A stretch of 64,000 nucleotides of DNA from positions 60,833 to 124,832 of the forward strand of contig JAFUQS010000007.1 in assembly GCA_017472225.1 (NCBI GenBank), read 5' to 3'. The notes under the pieces are model-generated. The model was not told the DNA's origin. It made no database searches and saw only the letters and a list, made by a program, of their open reading frames with translations. Each line of letters starts with the position of its first letter. Positions within the stretch are counted from its first letter, which is position 1. Positions 28,667-38,496 of the stretch are shown here, in pieces. The position numbers were made by a program, and so were the translations under genes. Source of the stretch: Clostridia bacterium. Lineage in GTDB: Bacteria > Bacillota > Clostridia > Oscillospirales > Acutalibacteraceae.

Positions 28667-29692
28667 TTACTTTTCCCACTTCATAATGGTTTTACCAAAG
28701 GCCTTTTTCGTGTCAAGGTCGAACGCTTCAATCATATCCTTGATATTTCTTACGGGCTTTACAACGGATACCATATGGCTGAGGTATTCAACAATGTCGG
28801 GATATTCCTTATACATATCAACAGTCTTGACAAAGTCCTCACGACCGCTGCGGCTGCTGCCGAACATCCGGAGTCCTTTTTCAAGCATCATTCTTGTGTT
28901 GATGGGAACAGGGTATTCACTTACACCGAGAATTGAAATCGTACCTTCCGGGTTGATGTAATCAATAATCTGGCTGATTGCAGGTTGACATCCGTTTCCT
29001 CCCACACATTCAAAAGCGTGGTCAATCTTCATTCCTTCGGGAATATCGTTTGTAAGGAAGGTTTCATCCACAAAGGTGAAATCACTAAGCTTTTTCGGAA
29101 TAACGCCGAAAACATAAATTTTAGAATCGGGGAAGAATTTTTTAAGAAAGATACAGGTCATATAGCTGAGGTTTCCGTCGCCCCATACACCGATAACATC
29201 ACGTCTTGAGTGGGCGATTCTGTTGAAACGGCTGATGGCATGAACACTGACGGAAACGATCTCCGTAAAAGCGGCAACCTCCGGGTTAATGCCATCAGGA
29301 AGCTTTACAAGTCTGTCTGCTCTGATTGAAACATACTCTTGCATAAAGCCGTCAAAGCCACTTGCCCTGAATTTGCTTGAACGAAGATAGTTTTCTGCAA
29401 TAATTTCGTCTTCCTCGGTGGGGGTGTTGGGAATCATTACAACCATATCACCGGGCTTGAATTCCGGGTCAGGGGAGTAAATAACCTTGCCGACTGCTTC
29501 GTGAATAAGAGCCATAGGAAGCTTCTGAGCAAGAACCTTGGGATCTCTTGTTCCCTGAAAATATCTCTGGTCTGCGTTGCAGATTGAAAGATGTGTCGGT
29601 TTTACTATAATGTCGCCGCTGAAAATGTCGATATCGTCGAAAGCAATTTCAAATTTTCTCGGCTGAGTTAATCTGTAAACTGTATTAAGCAT
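28667..29692 (-). CDS. tarJ: Ribulose-5-phosphate reductase (TarJ-like)
   Basis: 341 residues, zinc-containing alcohol dehydrogenase fold. SICNADQRYFQGTR is typical of TarJ, with one metal Cys in CNADQ and IHEAVG in place of GHE; the nucleotide site is GVWGDGNLSYM. TarJ with TarI makes CDP-ribitol for ribitol-phosphate polymers: TarJ reduces ribulose-5-phosphate with NADPH. It lies 26 bp behind tarI in the same direction, which supports the assignment. Confidence 0.88.
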   Translation of the reverse strand: MLNTVYRLTQPRKFEIAFDDIDIFSGDIIVKPTHLSICNADQRYFQGTRDPKVLAQKLPMALIHEAVGKVIYSPDPEFKPGDMVVMIPNTPTEEDEIIAENYLRSSKFRASGFDGFMQEYVSIRADRLVKLPDGINPEVAAFTEIVSVSVHAISRFNRIAHSRRDVIGVWGDGNLSYMTCIFLKKFFPDSKIYVFGVIPKKLSDFTFVDETFLTNDIPEGMKIDHAFECVGGNGCQPAISQIIDYINPEGTISILGVSEYPVPINTRMMLEKGLRMFGSSRSGREDFVKTVDMYKEYPDIVEYLSHMVSVVKPVRNIKDMIEAFDLDTKKAFGKTIMKWEK

Positions 29693-29718
29693 TACTTTTT
29701 CCTTTCAGATTAAAGCAC

Positions 29719-30429
29719 TTATTTCTTTTCATCCTCTAAAAGAGCCATCGCAACTCTCAAATCATACGGATAGGTAATTTTGATGTTGTGAACTTCACCT
29801 TCGATAAGGTGTACATCATAGCCTTTCATACTGAAAATTTTGCAGGCATCTGTGAGAATATCCTTTTCTTCCTCGGTAAGGCTATAATATAAATCCTTAA
29901 GAAGCTTTGCCTTGAATGCCTGAGGAGTCTGTCCCTGATAAAGCTTGCTTCTGTCAGGGATATTGCTGATGGTTGTCTTGTTCTGGCTTTCAACAATTGT
30001 GTCTGTAGCGGGAACGACAGTATCAGTTGCACCGTATTTAAGGGCAGCTTCGATGTTTTCCTCAATAATTCTTGCCGTTACGAAGGGACGGACTGCATCG
30101 TGAGTCACAATAATTGTGTCATCATCAAGGCCGTCGGTTTCCTCGATATATTTGATGGCATTCATAATGGTTTCGTTTCTTGTGCTGCCGCCCTGAAGAA
30201 CGACAACTCTGTCATTTTCAGGAAGATGCTTTTTAAGAATGCTCTTTGTGTGGCTGACCCACTGGTCAGGGCAAAGGATTATAATCTTCTCAAAATAGCT
30301 GTTAACATAAAATTTTTCAACTGTGTGAGCGATAATAGGCTTGTTTTTTAATGTAAGATACTGCTTGGGCTTTTCAAGATTACCCATTCTGCTGCCGATT
30401 CCGCCGGCGGCGATAACTGCATATATCAT
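29719..30429 (-). CDS. tarI: Ribitol-5-phosphate cytidylyltransferase (TarI-like, IspD family)
   Basis: 236 residues from ATG 30429, which has a GAGGTG site; the longer frame from 30474 has none. The nucleotide-binding AAGGIGSRMG (about 6-15) with EKPKQYL is the IspD/TarI signature; VTHDAVRPFV (about 100) and the late EGEVHNIKITYPYDL close the active site. It transfers CMP to ribitol-5-phosphate. IspD is an alternative on fold alone, but the adjacent tarJ and LicD genes favour TarI. Confidence 0.87.
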   Translation of the reverse strand: MIYAVIAAGGIGSRMGNLEKPKQYLTLKNKPIIAHTVEKFYVNSYFEKIIILCPDQWVSHTKSILKKHLPENDRVVVLQGGSTRNETIMNAIKYIEETDGLDDDTIIVTHDAVRPFVTARIIEENIEAALKYGATDTVVPATDTIVESQNKTTISNIPDRSKLYQGQTPQAFKAKLLKDLYYSLTEEEKDILTDACKIFSMKGYDVHLIEGEVHNIKITYPYDLRVAMALLEDEKK

Positions 30430-30462
30430 TTGTTTCACCTCAATAACAAAATTTACTCTATT

Positions 30463-30491
30463 ATTATACAACATTAAAGTTTTTTGTCAAT
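30463..30491 (-). promoter_or_regulatory. Promoter of tarI-tarJ
   Basis: Minus-strand TTGACA (30486-30491), 17-bp spacer, TATAAT (30463-30468). It is divergent from the LicD promoter 40 bp away. Confidence 0.8.
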
Positions 30492-30530
30492 ACCGACAAT
30501 ATTCTGAGATGCTTATACAGGTTTAAAAGT

Positions 30531-30559
30531 TGACAAATAAATATAATAATAGTATAATG
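30531..30559 (+). promoter_or_regulatory. Promoter of the LicD fusion gene
   Basis: TTGACA (30531-30536), 17-bp spacer, TATAAT (30554-30559), both consensus. Confidence 0.85.
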
Positions 30560-30592
30560 CTGATAATTATAAAATTAAAGGAAAAGTGAATC

Positions 30593-32569
30593 ATGAATCA
30601 GTATTTTTATGATGAAATTAAGTGTATACAGACGGCTTTGACCGTGAAAAAAATGCACCCTAAGTTTTACTGTGGTAATGAAATAAACATCATTGCCGAT
30701 GAAAACGGACTTGCTGCTTATCTTGCCGGCTATTATATGTCAGTTTGCGAACAGAAGGACAAGGGTGTTGTAAATGTCATTCTTGAGGGCGAGTGCCGCA
30801 ATAAAAAGCTTTATGATGAAATTGCTGCCGAATTTTCAAGAAATTCAGAATTCAACATTTATTCCGATTATGATGAATATGTTAAGAATACGCACCATAA
30901 GGGAATTAAGCGTTTCTATTATTTTGCTAACCTTCAGCTTGATGAATACAAGGACGACAGCTTTGTGTCACAAAAGAAAGAGAATCTTGAAAAATGGACT
31001 GATTATTCCGTAAAAAATGACGGAAGATTTATGCTCATTCCCATTTTCAATTTTGAAAAGCCCTTTCCTCAGGGTGTAGCTGCTTGCTCGGAAAGAGAGC
31101 TTGAAGCAATTGCACTTTATGACAGTGATTTCCGTCAGGCTGCAATATCAGGTGAGCTTGAAGAAATTTGCAGAAAAAAATTCCATTCATCAAAGCAGTT
31201 TATGAAGGTTGTCCGTTTTGATAACATTTTTGGCCCTCTTGTTCAATCAACCTCAAAGCTCGGTCTTGATGAAATAATTGATGAGCTGCTTGAGGAAAAC
31301 AAAATCACCTTCAGAAGAAGCGATAATCAGGTTCATTTCACCGGCTGTTATATAAGACAAGCCGTAACCGCAATCCATTATGTTGATCTGATGGGCAACA
31401 CAGGTAATATATATAACGCTTCAAACTATCGCTTTACTCTTTATGACATAAAGAATATGCTTTATAAGAGCTTTGATTATAAGAAGCCTGAAATCTGCTT
31501 TGTTGATGACCTTGAGCAGAATGAAGCATGTGAAAAATATTATGAATGTCTCGGCAACATCAAAATCAAGAATCTTGGCTGGGCACAGGTTACTCCTTTG
31601 CAGGAGGCAATTTACAGAACAGCCCTTGCAAAAGCTTCAGATGAATACATCGGTGACTTTTATGTGAGCATATATCAGGGTAAGCTTGAAAGAATCAAGA
31701 AAATTGAAATGGATATTATGCGTGAGATTGACCGAATCTGCAAGGAAAACAACATCACTTATTTCCTTGTCGGCGGTACACTTCTCGGCGCTGTCAGACA
31801 CAAGGGCTTCATTCCTTGGGATGATGATATTGATATCGGTATGCTCAGAGAGGATTATGATAAGTTCCGTGAGGTCTGCCCGAGTGCTCTCAAGGAACAT
31901 CTCAGTTATCAGTCATATAAACAGGAGCCTTCTTCCCATTATATTTTTGATAAGGTTCGCCTTAAAGACACTTATTTCAATACCAAGTTTTCTAATCGCT
32001 TTGATGACATCCAGAACGGAATTTTTATTGATGTTCTTGTTTTTGATAAGACATCGAATTCAGCTTTTGGACAAAGGGCACATATCAAGCTCATCAAAAT
32101 TTTCAAAAGACTTATCAATGTCCGTTGGGTTAATATAGCGAGAGTCGGAATCCATTACAGAGCGTCCAAGCTCTTCCTTCCGCTTATGCGTAAAGTACCT
32201 TACGGGTTATATCATTTTTGTTTTGAAAAGGTTCTTCAGCTCTTCAAAAAGAAGAAAAACAGCGAATATATTATTGACGGTGTTGGTCTTAACCTTGAAA
32301 AGGGAGCTTTTCCGCTTTCCTGGTTCAACGAAACAATCGAGGTTCCTTATGAAGACATGACCTTTAAGATTCCTGTCGGTTATGACGGATATCTCAGAAA
32401 GTGGTACGGAGATAGATATATGGAGCTTCTTCCGCTTTCATCAAGAAATTCAGGTCACAAGCTTCTTCGCCTTGACCTTGGTAAATATCTTTTTGCTGAA
32501 ACAGAAAATATGAAGGCTCACGAAAATAATCTCCTTGGTGAGCTTTATGAAGAGCCTGTATCTGAATAA
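30593..32569 (+). CDS. NAD-epimerase-like/LicD fusion protein
   Basis: 658 residues in two parts. The first 340 or so resemble an extended SDR sugar epimerase (VVRFDNIFGP, YIRQAVTAIHYV, NIYNASNYRFTL), but no clear GxxGxxG nucleotide site remains. The second is a LicD nucleotidyl/phosphotransferase domain from about residue 370: VGGTLLGAVRHKGFIPWDDD and DIDIGM hold the metal-binding Asp residues. LicD proteins add phosphocholine or similar groups to surface polymers. Divergence from tarI-tarJ suggests decoration of a ribitol-phosphate polymer. Confidence 0.82.
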   Translation: MNQYFYDEIKCIQTALTVKKMHPKFYCGNEINIIADENGLAAYLAGYYMSVCEQKDKGVVNVILEGECRNKKLYDEIAAEFSRNSEFNIYSDYDEYVKNTHHKGIKRFYYFANLQLDEYKDDSFVSQKKENLEKWTDYSVKNDGRFMLIPIFNFEKPFPQGVAACSERELEAIALYDSDFRQAAISGELEEICRKKFHSSKQFMKVVRFDNIFGPLVQSTSKLGLDEIIDELLEENKITFRRSDNQVHFTGCYIRQAVTAIHYVDLMGNTGNIYNASNYRFTLYDIKNMLYKSFDYKKPEICFVDDLEQNEACEKYYECLGNIKIKNLGWAQVTPLQEAIYRTALAKASDEYIGDFYVSIYQGKLERIKKIEMDIMREIDRICKENNITYFLVGGTLLGAVRHKGFIPWDDDIDIGMLREDYDKFREVCPSALKEHLSYQSYKQEPSSHYIFDKVRLKDTYFNTKFSNRFDDIQNGIFIDVLVFDKTSNSAFGQRAHIKLIKIFKRLINVRWVNIARVGIHYRASKLFLPLMRKVPYGLYHFCFEKVLQLFKKKKNSEYIIDGVGLNLEKGAFPLSWFNETIEVPYEDMTFKIPVGYDGYLRKWYGDRYMELLPLSSRNSGHKLLRLDLGKYLFAETENMKAHENNLLGELYEEPVSE

Positions 32570-32582
32570 TATAATAAGGCAG

Positions 32583-32622
32583 GAGCTGTAAAAAAACACA
32601 GTTTTTTTACAGCTCTTTCTGT
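32583..32622 (+). terminator. Terminator after the LicD gene
   Basis: GAGCTGTAAAAAAA and TTTTTTTACAGCTC pair perfectly around a 5-nt loop, followed by a T-rich run. Confidence 0.88.
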
Positions 32623-32674
32623 CTTTAATGGTGAAAACAGTTGTTATTATTATATTAAAAATAGTTTCAGTTTC

Positions 32675-32703
32675 TTGACATAGGTTTTAAAAAATAGTAT
32701 TAT
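32675..32703 (+). promoter_or_regulatory. Promoter of the rnjA-ftsH operon
   Basis: TTGACA (32675-32680), 17-bp spacer, TATTAT (32698-32703). A second possible -10, TGCTATAAT, lies at about 32706-32714. Confidence 0.75.
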
Positions 32704-32794
32704 ATGCTATAATACTATTATTATGGGTAATTATGTATATAAGTAGAAACAGAATATATATTAAAATTTTTGGAAAAGGAGGTTTTCTATTTAG

Positions 32795-34657
32795 ATGAGC
32801 GAAAAAATGCAAAAGACACAAAAGAATGTAAACAGCTCAAAGACACAGAATAAACAGAATTCACAAAAGAAACAGAAGTCGAAAAATCAAACGACAGTAA
32901 AAGCTCAGGATAACCGTAACACATCAAAAGGGAAGTCCAAGCCCTTCTATTATAAAAAGAAGAAAAAGCAAAGCCGCAGTAAGGTGGAGCTTCCACCCTC
33001 AAAGCCGATAAGAATTGCTTTTCTCGGTGGACTCAATGAGGTCGGCAAGAATATCACGATGTTTGAATATAACGATGATATTATTCTTGTTGACTGCGGT
33101 CTTGCATTTCCTGATGAGGATATGCCCGGCATTGACCTTGTAATACCTGATTTCAGTTATGTTGAAAAAAATGCGGATAAGGTTAAGGGTATCTGTATAA
33201 CTCACGGCCATGAAGACCACATAGGTTCATTGGCATATCTTCTTAAAAATGTCAATGTTCCTGTTTACAGCACAAGGCTCACAAATGGCCTTATTGAAGG
33301 TAAGCTCAAGGAACACAATCTTTTGGGCAGTGCAAAGCTGAATGTTGTAAAAACCGGAGAATCCGTAAAATTGGGTGAATTTGAGGTTGAATTTATTCAT
33401 GTCAATCATTCAATTCCTGATGCTGTCGGTCTTGCTATTAAAACTGCCGGCGGAACTATTGTCCACACAGGTGACTTTAAAATTGACACAACACCAATTG
33501 ATGGCGGTATGATTGACATTGCCCGTTTTTCCGAGCTTGGAAAAGAAGGTGTGCTTTGTCTCATGGCTGACTCAACCAATGCAGAGCGACCCGGATATAC
33601 GGAAAGTGAAAGTAAGGTTGGTGCCTCATTTGATCTTCTTTTCAGAAAAGCAGGAAAAAGAAGAATAATTGTTGCAACCTTCGCATCAAATATTCATCGT
33701 GTTCAGCAGATTATCAATGTTGCTGAGCAGCTCGGAAGAAAGGTTGCTCTTTCAGGAAGAAGCCTTGAGAATGTTGTTGCCGTTGCGGCTGAACTCGGAT
33801 ATCTTCATGTTCCTGAGGGCATTCTCATAAAGCTTGACATGATAAATAAATATCCGGAAGAACAGATTGTTCTTATCACAACGGGAAGCCAGGGAGAGCC
33901 CATGTCCGCCTTAACGAGAATGGCTTTTTCTGACCATCGTAAGGTTGCAATCGGACCTAATGATTATGTAATAATTTCTGCAACCCCGATTCCGGGCAAC
34001 GAAAAAACCGTCAGCAGAGTAATCAATGAGTTGATGAAGCTCGGTGCTGAGGTGGTTTACGAAAAAATGTATGATGTTCATGTATCGGGTCATGCCTGTA
34101 AGGAAGAGCTTAAAATTATGCTCGGAGTTGTAAAGCCGAAGTATTTCGTGCCGGTTCACGGTGAACAGAAGCACCTCAGTAAGCACGCAGCTCTCGCCGA
34201 GTCGATGGGTATTCCATCTGAAAATATTATTGTTGCCGATAACGGAGCTCACCTTGAGGTGTGTGACAGCTATATCAAGAAAATAGGCACTGTTCCTGCA
34301 GGCAAAATTTTTGTTGACGGCTCAGGTGTCGGTGATGTCGGCTCCGTTGTTCTGAAGGACAGAAAGCATCTTGCCGAGGATGGTATTATCATTATTGTTG
34401 CAACAATCGACGGTGCTACGGGTGAGCTTGTTTCAGGCCCTGATGTTGTGTCACGTGGCTTTGTGTTTGTCAGAGAAGCCGGTGACCTTATGATTGATGC
34501 CGAAAACACGGCATATGAAACAATCATGCGTTGTTTTGACAGAAAAATCTATGATTGGGGCTCAATCAAATCAAGAGTCCGTGATGATGTTTCAAGACTC
34601 ATGTATGAAAGAACAAAAAGAAGCCCCATGATTCTTCCTATTTTTATGGAGATTTAA
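32795..34657 (+). CDS. rnjA: Ribonuclease J
   Basis: 620 residues. A Lys/Gln/Asn-rich basic extension (1-65) precedes the metallo-beta-lactamase/beta-CASP core. ITHGHEDHIG (about 133) is the metal site; HTGDFK, MADSTN and HVSGHA supply the remaining MBL and beta-CASP motifs. RNase J combines 5' exonuclease and endonuclease activities in mRNA decay. An in-frame TAG just before the ATG fixes the start, although the GGAGG site is rather far (about 13 nt). It heads a seven-gene unit that runs to ftsH. Confidence 0.93.
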   Translation: MSEKMQKTQKNVNSSKTQNKQNSQKKQKSKNQTTVKAQDNRNTSKGKSKPFYYKKKKKQSRSKVELPPSKPIRIAFLGGLNEVGKNITMFEYNDDIILVDCGLAFPDEDMPGIDLVIPDFSYVEKNADKVKGICITHGHEDHIGSLAYLLKNVNVPVYSTRLTNGLIEGKLKEHNLLGSAKLNVVKTGESVKLGEFEVEFIHVNHSIPDAVGLAIKTAGGTIVHTGDFKIDTTPIDGGMIDIARFSELGKEGVLCLMADSTNAERPGYTESESKVGASFDLLFRKAGKRRIIVATFASNIHRVQQIINVAEQLGRKVALSGRSLENVVAVAAELGYLHVPEGILIKLDMINKYPEEQIVLITTGSQGEPMSALTRMAFSDHRKVAIGPNDYVIISATPIPGNEKTVSRVINELMKLGAEVVYEKMYDVHVSGHACKEELKIMLGVVKPKYFVPVHGEQKHLSKHAALAESMGIPSENIIVADNGAHLEVCDSYIKKIGTVPAGKIFVDGSGVGDVGSVVLKDRKHLAEDGIIIIVATIDGATGELVSGPDVVSRGFVFVREAGDLMIDAENTAYETIMRCFDRKIYDWGSIKSRVRDDVSRLMYERTKRSPMILPIFMEI

Positions 34658-34659
34658 TT

Positions 34660-36618
34660 ATGAAAAAGCTCTGGAAGATATATGATTTGTCTTTGGTTTT
34701 CATTGTTGTTGCAGTTTGTTTTTGTGCAGTGACACTGATTTTTGACAGAAATCTTGCCATAATCGAATTTGTGTCGGTTTTTCTGTTCGCCATCGGCAAA
34801 TTCTGGTATCACAAAACTAAAAAAGAAAAGCTTCTGCATAAAATCAAAACCGTGTCCTCAGAGCTTGATTTTTCAGAGGGTAAGGCTTTTGAAAGACTTT
34901 CCGTTGCTTGTACTGTAATTGAGGAGGATGGCACGATCATCTGGCTTAATGACAGCTTCAAAACGGATTTTCGCATAGATGACAGCTTCAAGGGTTCAAA
35001 TCTTAAGGATATTGTCAGGCGTGACAACCTTGAAAAGCTTCTGCTCGGAGGCGGCTTCAAAATCAAAATTGATGCCTTGTATTTTTCCGTTTATTCAAGT
35101 GAAATTGATTTGACAGATGAAAAAATTTATCTTCTTTACTTTTTTGATGAAACGAAGCTTCGTCTGACGGAAAAAGAGTATTACGATTCCCGTCCGTCAA
35201 TTATGCTTTCGGTTATTGACAATGCCGATGAGATTTATCAGAACTTCAAGGAAAGCGATTGCGCCGCAATTTTCAGCCGTGTGGAGCAGATAATCGATGA
35301 TTGGGCAACCTCTTATGGTGCTTTATGCAGAAAGTTTTCCAATGCAAGAATGCTTATTTTTGTTGAAGAACGCTCACTGCAGAGGATGATAAATGATAAG
35401 TTTTCCATTCTCGATAAGGTAAGGGACTTCACATATGAGGGCAAAAATACGGATATAACCTTGTCAATCGGTGTCGGCAAGGAGGATAAGCTTATTGAAG
35501 CCAACAACTCCGCACGACAAGCTCTTGACATGGCGCAGAGCCGTGGCGGTGATCAGGTTGCTGTTAAGCACGAGGCACAGTATAAGTTTTTTGGCGGTGT
35601 TTCAGCAGGCCACGAAAAGAAAAATAAGGTCAGAACAAGGCTGATTGCAAAAACAATTGCAGAAATTATAAATGACAGTGAAAATGTGCTCATTATGGGT
35701 CACAGATTTTCTGATTTTGATGCCTTCGGAAGTGCCGTCGGAATGTACTGTATTGCCAACCACTTCGGTAAGAAGGCAAACATTGTTCTTAATCAGGATA
35801 ACACATTGGCTTTGCCGCTCGTGAAAAAATTCACGGAGCTTAAAGGCGATGGCATAATAATTTCTCCATCGGAGTCAAAGCAGTATGCAGGTACAAATAC
35901 CCTTCTTATTGTTGTAGACACTCACAAAAAAGATTTCACGGAAAACCCTGAGCTTGTCGATATGGCAACCAAGGTTATGGTTATCGACCATCACAGAAAA
36001 TCTGTCGGATATATTGAAGAAACGGTTATGTTTTATCATATGCCGAATTCTTCTTCTGCATCGGAAATGGTGACGGAAATCGCTCAATATGTTGACAGTA
36101 AGCCTGTTATCGACCCCTTTGCAGCGCTTGCTCTGTTTTCGGGAATTATGCTCGACACAAGGAATTTCATCTTAAGAGCAGGAGTGAGAACCTTTGAGGC
36201 TGCAGCATATCTTCGCTCAAGGGGTGCCAATACCGTTGACAGTAAAAAGCTTTTTTCAAACGATATGGAAATTTTCCGCCACAGAAATGCTATCATTGAT
36301 GCGGCATATACCTACAAGGAATGTGCCATATCCCTTTCACCTGACGGACTTCAGAATGTGCGTCTGATAACCTCTCAGGCTTGTGATGAAATGCTTAATA
36401 TCGAAGGTGTAAAAGCATCTTTTGTGCTTTATCAGAACGGTAAGGGCGTCAACATTTCTGCAAGAAGCTACGGTGAAATCAATGTCCAGCTTATTATGGA
36501 GGATATGGGTGGCGGCGGTCACCAGACAATGTCCGCCTGTCAGCTTGCTGATACAGATATGATTGAAGCGGAAATCAAGCTTCAGAATGCAATTGATAAC
36601 TATTTAAGTAATATATAA
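34660..36618 (+). CDS. gdpP: Cyclic-di-AMP phosphodiesterase GdpP
   Basis: 652 residues: two N-terminal transmembrane helices (about 8-48), a PAS-like domain (about 70-160), a degenerate GGDEF domain (about 165-310) and a C-terminal DHH/DHHA1 phosphodiesterase. Metal motifs are [18 protein letters not shown] and [17 protein letters not shown] is the DHHA1 end. GdpP cleaves c-di-AMP to pApA and so affects wall and osmotic homeostasis. It starts 2 bp after rnjA and is followed by rplI-dnaB, a common Firmicutes order. Confidence 0.95.
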   Translation: MKKLWKIYDLSLVFIVVAVCFCAVTLIFDRNLAIIEFVSVFLFAIGKFWYHKTKKEKLLHKIKTVSSELDFSEGKAFERLSVACTVIEEDGTIIWLNDSFKTDFRIDDSFKGSNLKDIVRRDNLEKLLLGGGFKIKIDALYFSVYSSEIDLTDEKIYLLYFFDETKLRLTEKEYYDSRPSIMLSVIDNADEIYQNFKESDCAAIFSRVEQIIDDWATSYGALCRKFSNARMLIFVEERSLQRMINDKFSILDKVRDFTYEGKNTDITLSIGVGKEDKLIEANNSARQALDMAQSRGGDQVAVKHEAQYKFFGGVSAGHEKKNKVRTRLIAKTIAEIINDSENVLIMGHRFSDFDAFGSAVGMYCIANHFGKKANIVLNQDNTLALPLVKKFTELKGDGIIISPSESKQYAGTNTLLIVVDTHKKDFTENPELVDMATKVMVIDHHRKSVGYIEETVMFYHMPNSSSASEMVTEIAQYVDSKPVIDPFAALALFSGIMLDTRNFILRAGVRTFEAAAYLRSRGANTVDSKKLFSNDMEIFRHRNAIIDAAYTYKECAISLSPDGLQNVRLITSQACDEMLNIEGVKASFVLYQNGKGVNISARSYGEINVQLIMEDMGGGGHQTMSACQLADTDMIEAEIKLQNAIDNYLSNI

Positions 36619-36634
36619 TACGGAGGAACATAAC

Positions 36635-37075
36635 ATGAAAGTTGTATTAAAACAGGATGTTAAAGGCTTAGGCAAAAAAGGTGAGCTTGTTAACACATCG
36701 GACGGTTACGCAAGGAATTTTCTTTTCCCGAAGGGTCTTGCATGCGAAGCCAATGCACAGAGCATGACCGAGCTGAAAAACAGAGAGCAGTCTGAAAAAT
36801 ACAGAATTGAAACCGAAACTGCTGCAGCAAAAAAAGCGGCTGCCGAAATCTCAGGCAAAACAATAAGAATTACCGCAAAGGCAGGCGCAAACGGTAAGCT
36901 TTTCGGCTCCGTAACCTCAAAGGAAATTGCCGAGAAAATTACCAAGGAATTCGGTATTAAAACTGATAAGAGAAAAATTGTTGTTGACGACATTAAGCAG
37001 TTCGGTACTTATGAATTTGAAATCAAGCTCTATACCGGTATTTCAGCAAAGCTTTTTGTAATGGTAGGGGAATAA
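36635..37075 (+). CDS. rplI: 50S ribosomal protein L9
   Basis: 146 residues, the usual L9 length. The N-terminal domain [20 protein letters not shown] with [12 protein letters not shown] binds 23S rRNA; a long connecting helix rich in Ala/Lys/Glu and the C-terminal domain ([14 protein letters not shown]) follow. It lies between gdpP and dnaB, the conserved gene order, with a GGAGG site. Confidence 0.97.
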   Translation: MKVVLKQDVKGLGKKGELVNTSDGYARNFLFPKGLACEANAQSMTELKNREQSEKYRIETETAAAKKAAAEISGKTIRITAKAGANGKLFGSVTSKEIAEKITKEFGIKTDKRKIVVDDIKQFGTYEFEIKLYTGISAKLFVMVGE

Positions 37076-37111
37076 TTAAAAATAAGTTCGTCCAAAACGG
37101 GGTGACAGAAA

Positions 37112-38496
37112 ATGAATTCAACAAATTCCTTCACATCGCTTGAAGATGTGAATATGCCATATTCCCTTGAAGCTGAGCAGGCTGTGCTTGGTTCGATTCT
37201 TATAGAGCCATCGTGCATAACACAGGTGCTTATTCTTGTTAAGCCTGAATATTTTTATCTTCCACAGCACAGATCTATTTTCACAATTATGCAGGAGCTT
37301 GACGCTCTTGGCAATAAAATAGACCCGCTTATTGTTCTTGAAAAGCTAAAAAGCGAAAAGGTTTATGATGATGCAAACGGAAAAAAATATCTCTTTCAGC
37401 TTGCCGATCTTGTACCTTCAACGGAAAATGTTGAGGCTTACTGTAATATTATCCGTGAAAGATATTATAAAAGAGCGCTTATCAATGTTTCAAAACCATA
37501 ATTGACGATGCAGCCAATTCTGATGAGCAGGCGGACCTGCTTTTGGAATCTGCCGAGCAGAAGATTTATGATATCCGTCAGGGCAGAGTTACAAGAGGAC
37601 CCGCAAAAATCGGCGATATAATCGTCAATGAGGTTTATGATAAGCTTCAGAAGCTCAGCTCACCGGATAAGGATAAATACAAAGGCTTCACAACCGGCTT
37701 TGTTGACCTTGATAAAGCTATCACAGGTCTCAATAGGTCTGACCTTATAATTATCGGCGCCCGTCCCGCTATGGGTAAAACAAGTCTTGCTCTTAATCTT
37801 GCAAGAAACACTGCCATGATGGGCAAAAAGAAGGTGCTTTTCTTCTCTCTTGAAATGACAAAGGAGCAGCTTGCACAAAGGGTGCTTTCAACAGAAGCAA
37901 GAGTTGAAAGCACGAAAATGAGAACGGGTAACATCTCAAGTGATGAGTGGGCAAAATTAGCTACCGCAACAGCTCTCCTGAGTAACTGTGAGCTGTATTT
38001 TGATGATACATCGAACATGACGGTTTCTGAAATGAAATCAAGAATCAGACGTCTTCGTGATGTTGACGCTGTTTTTGTTGATTATCTGCAGCTCATGAAA
38101 AGCGGCGGAAGGGTTGAAAGCCGTGTTCAGGAGGTTTCTGAAATAACAAGAAATCTCAAGCTTATGGCAAAGGACCTCAATATTCCCGTTGTTGTTCTCG
38201 CTCAGCTTGCAAGAACAACAGAGGGCCGTGGAAAATCACACAAGCCTCAGCTTTCTGACCTTCGTGAATCAGGTTCAATTGAGCAGGATGCTGATATCGT
38301 AATCATGCTTTACAGAGATGAATATTATGCTTCGGAAAAGGATGGTGCCCCCGAGGAGGCTGAAAGACCGCCCGTTAATGAAGCAGAATTTATAATTTCA
38401 AAGAACAGACACGGTCCCACAACAACCATTAAGGTTGCATGGAACGGTGATTACACCTTGTTCTCAAATCTGGAGACAATCCGAAATGATATGTAA
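37112..38496 (+). CDS. dnaB: Replicative DNA helicase DnaB, frameshifted as sequenced
   Basis: Two overlapping reading frames together encode a complete DnaB. 37112-37501 gives the N-terminal primase-binding domain (SLEAEQAVLGSIL) and stops after INVSKP; from about 37495 the next frame continues with TIIDDAANSDEQADLL and the RecA-like domain (Walker A GARPAMGKTSLALN, Walker B FVDYLQLM). One missing A in the run at 37492-37495 (AAAA in place of AAAAA) explains the break. DnaB is essential, so a base-call error is the likely cause. Confidence 0.93.
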
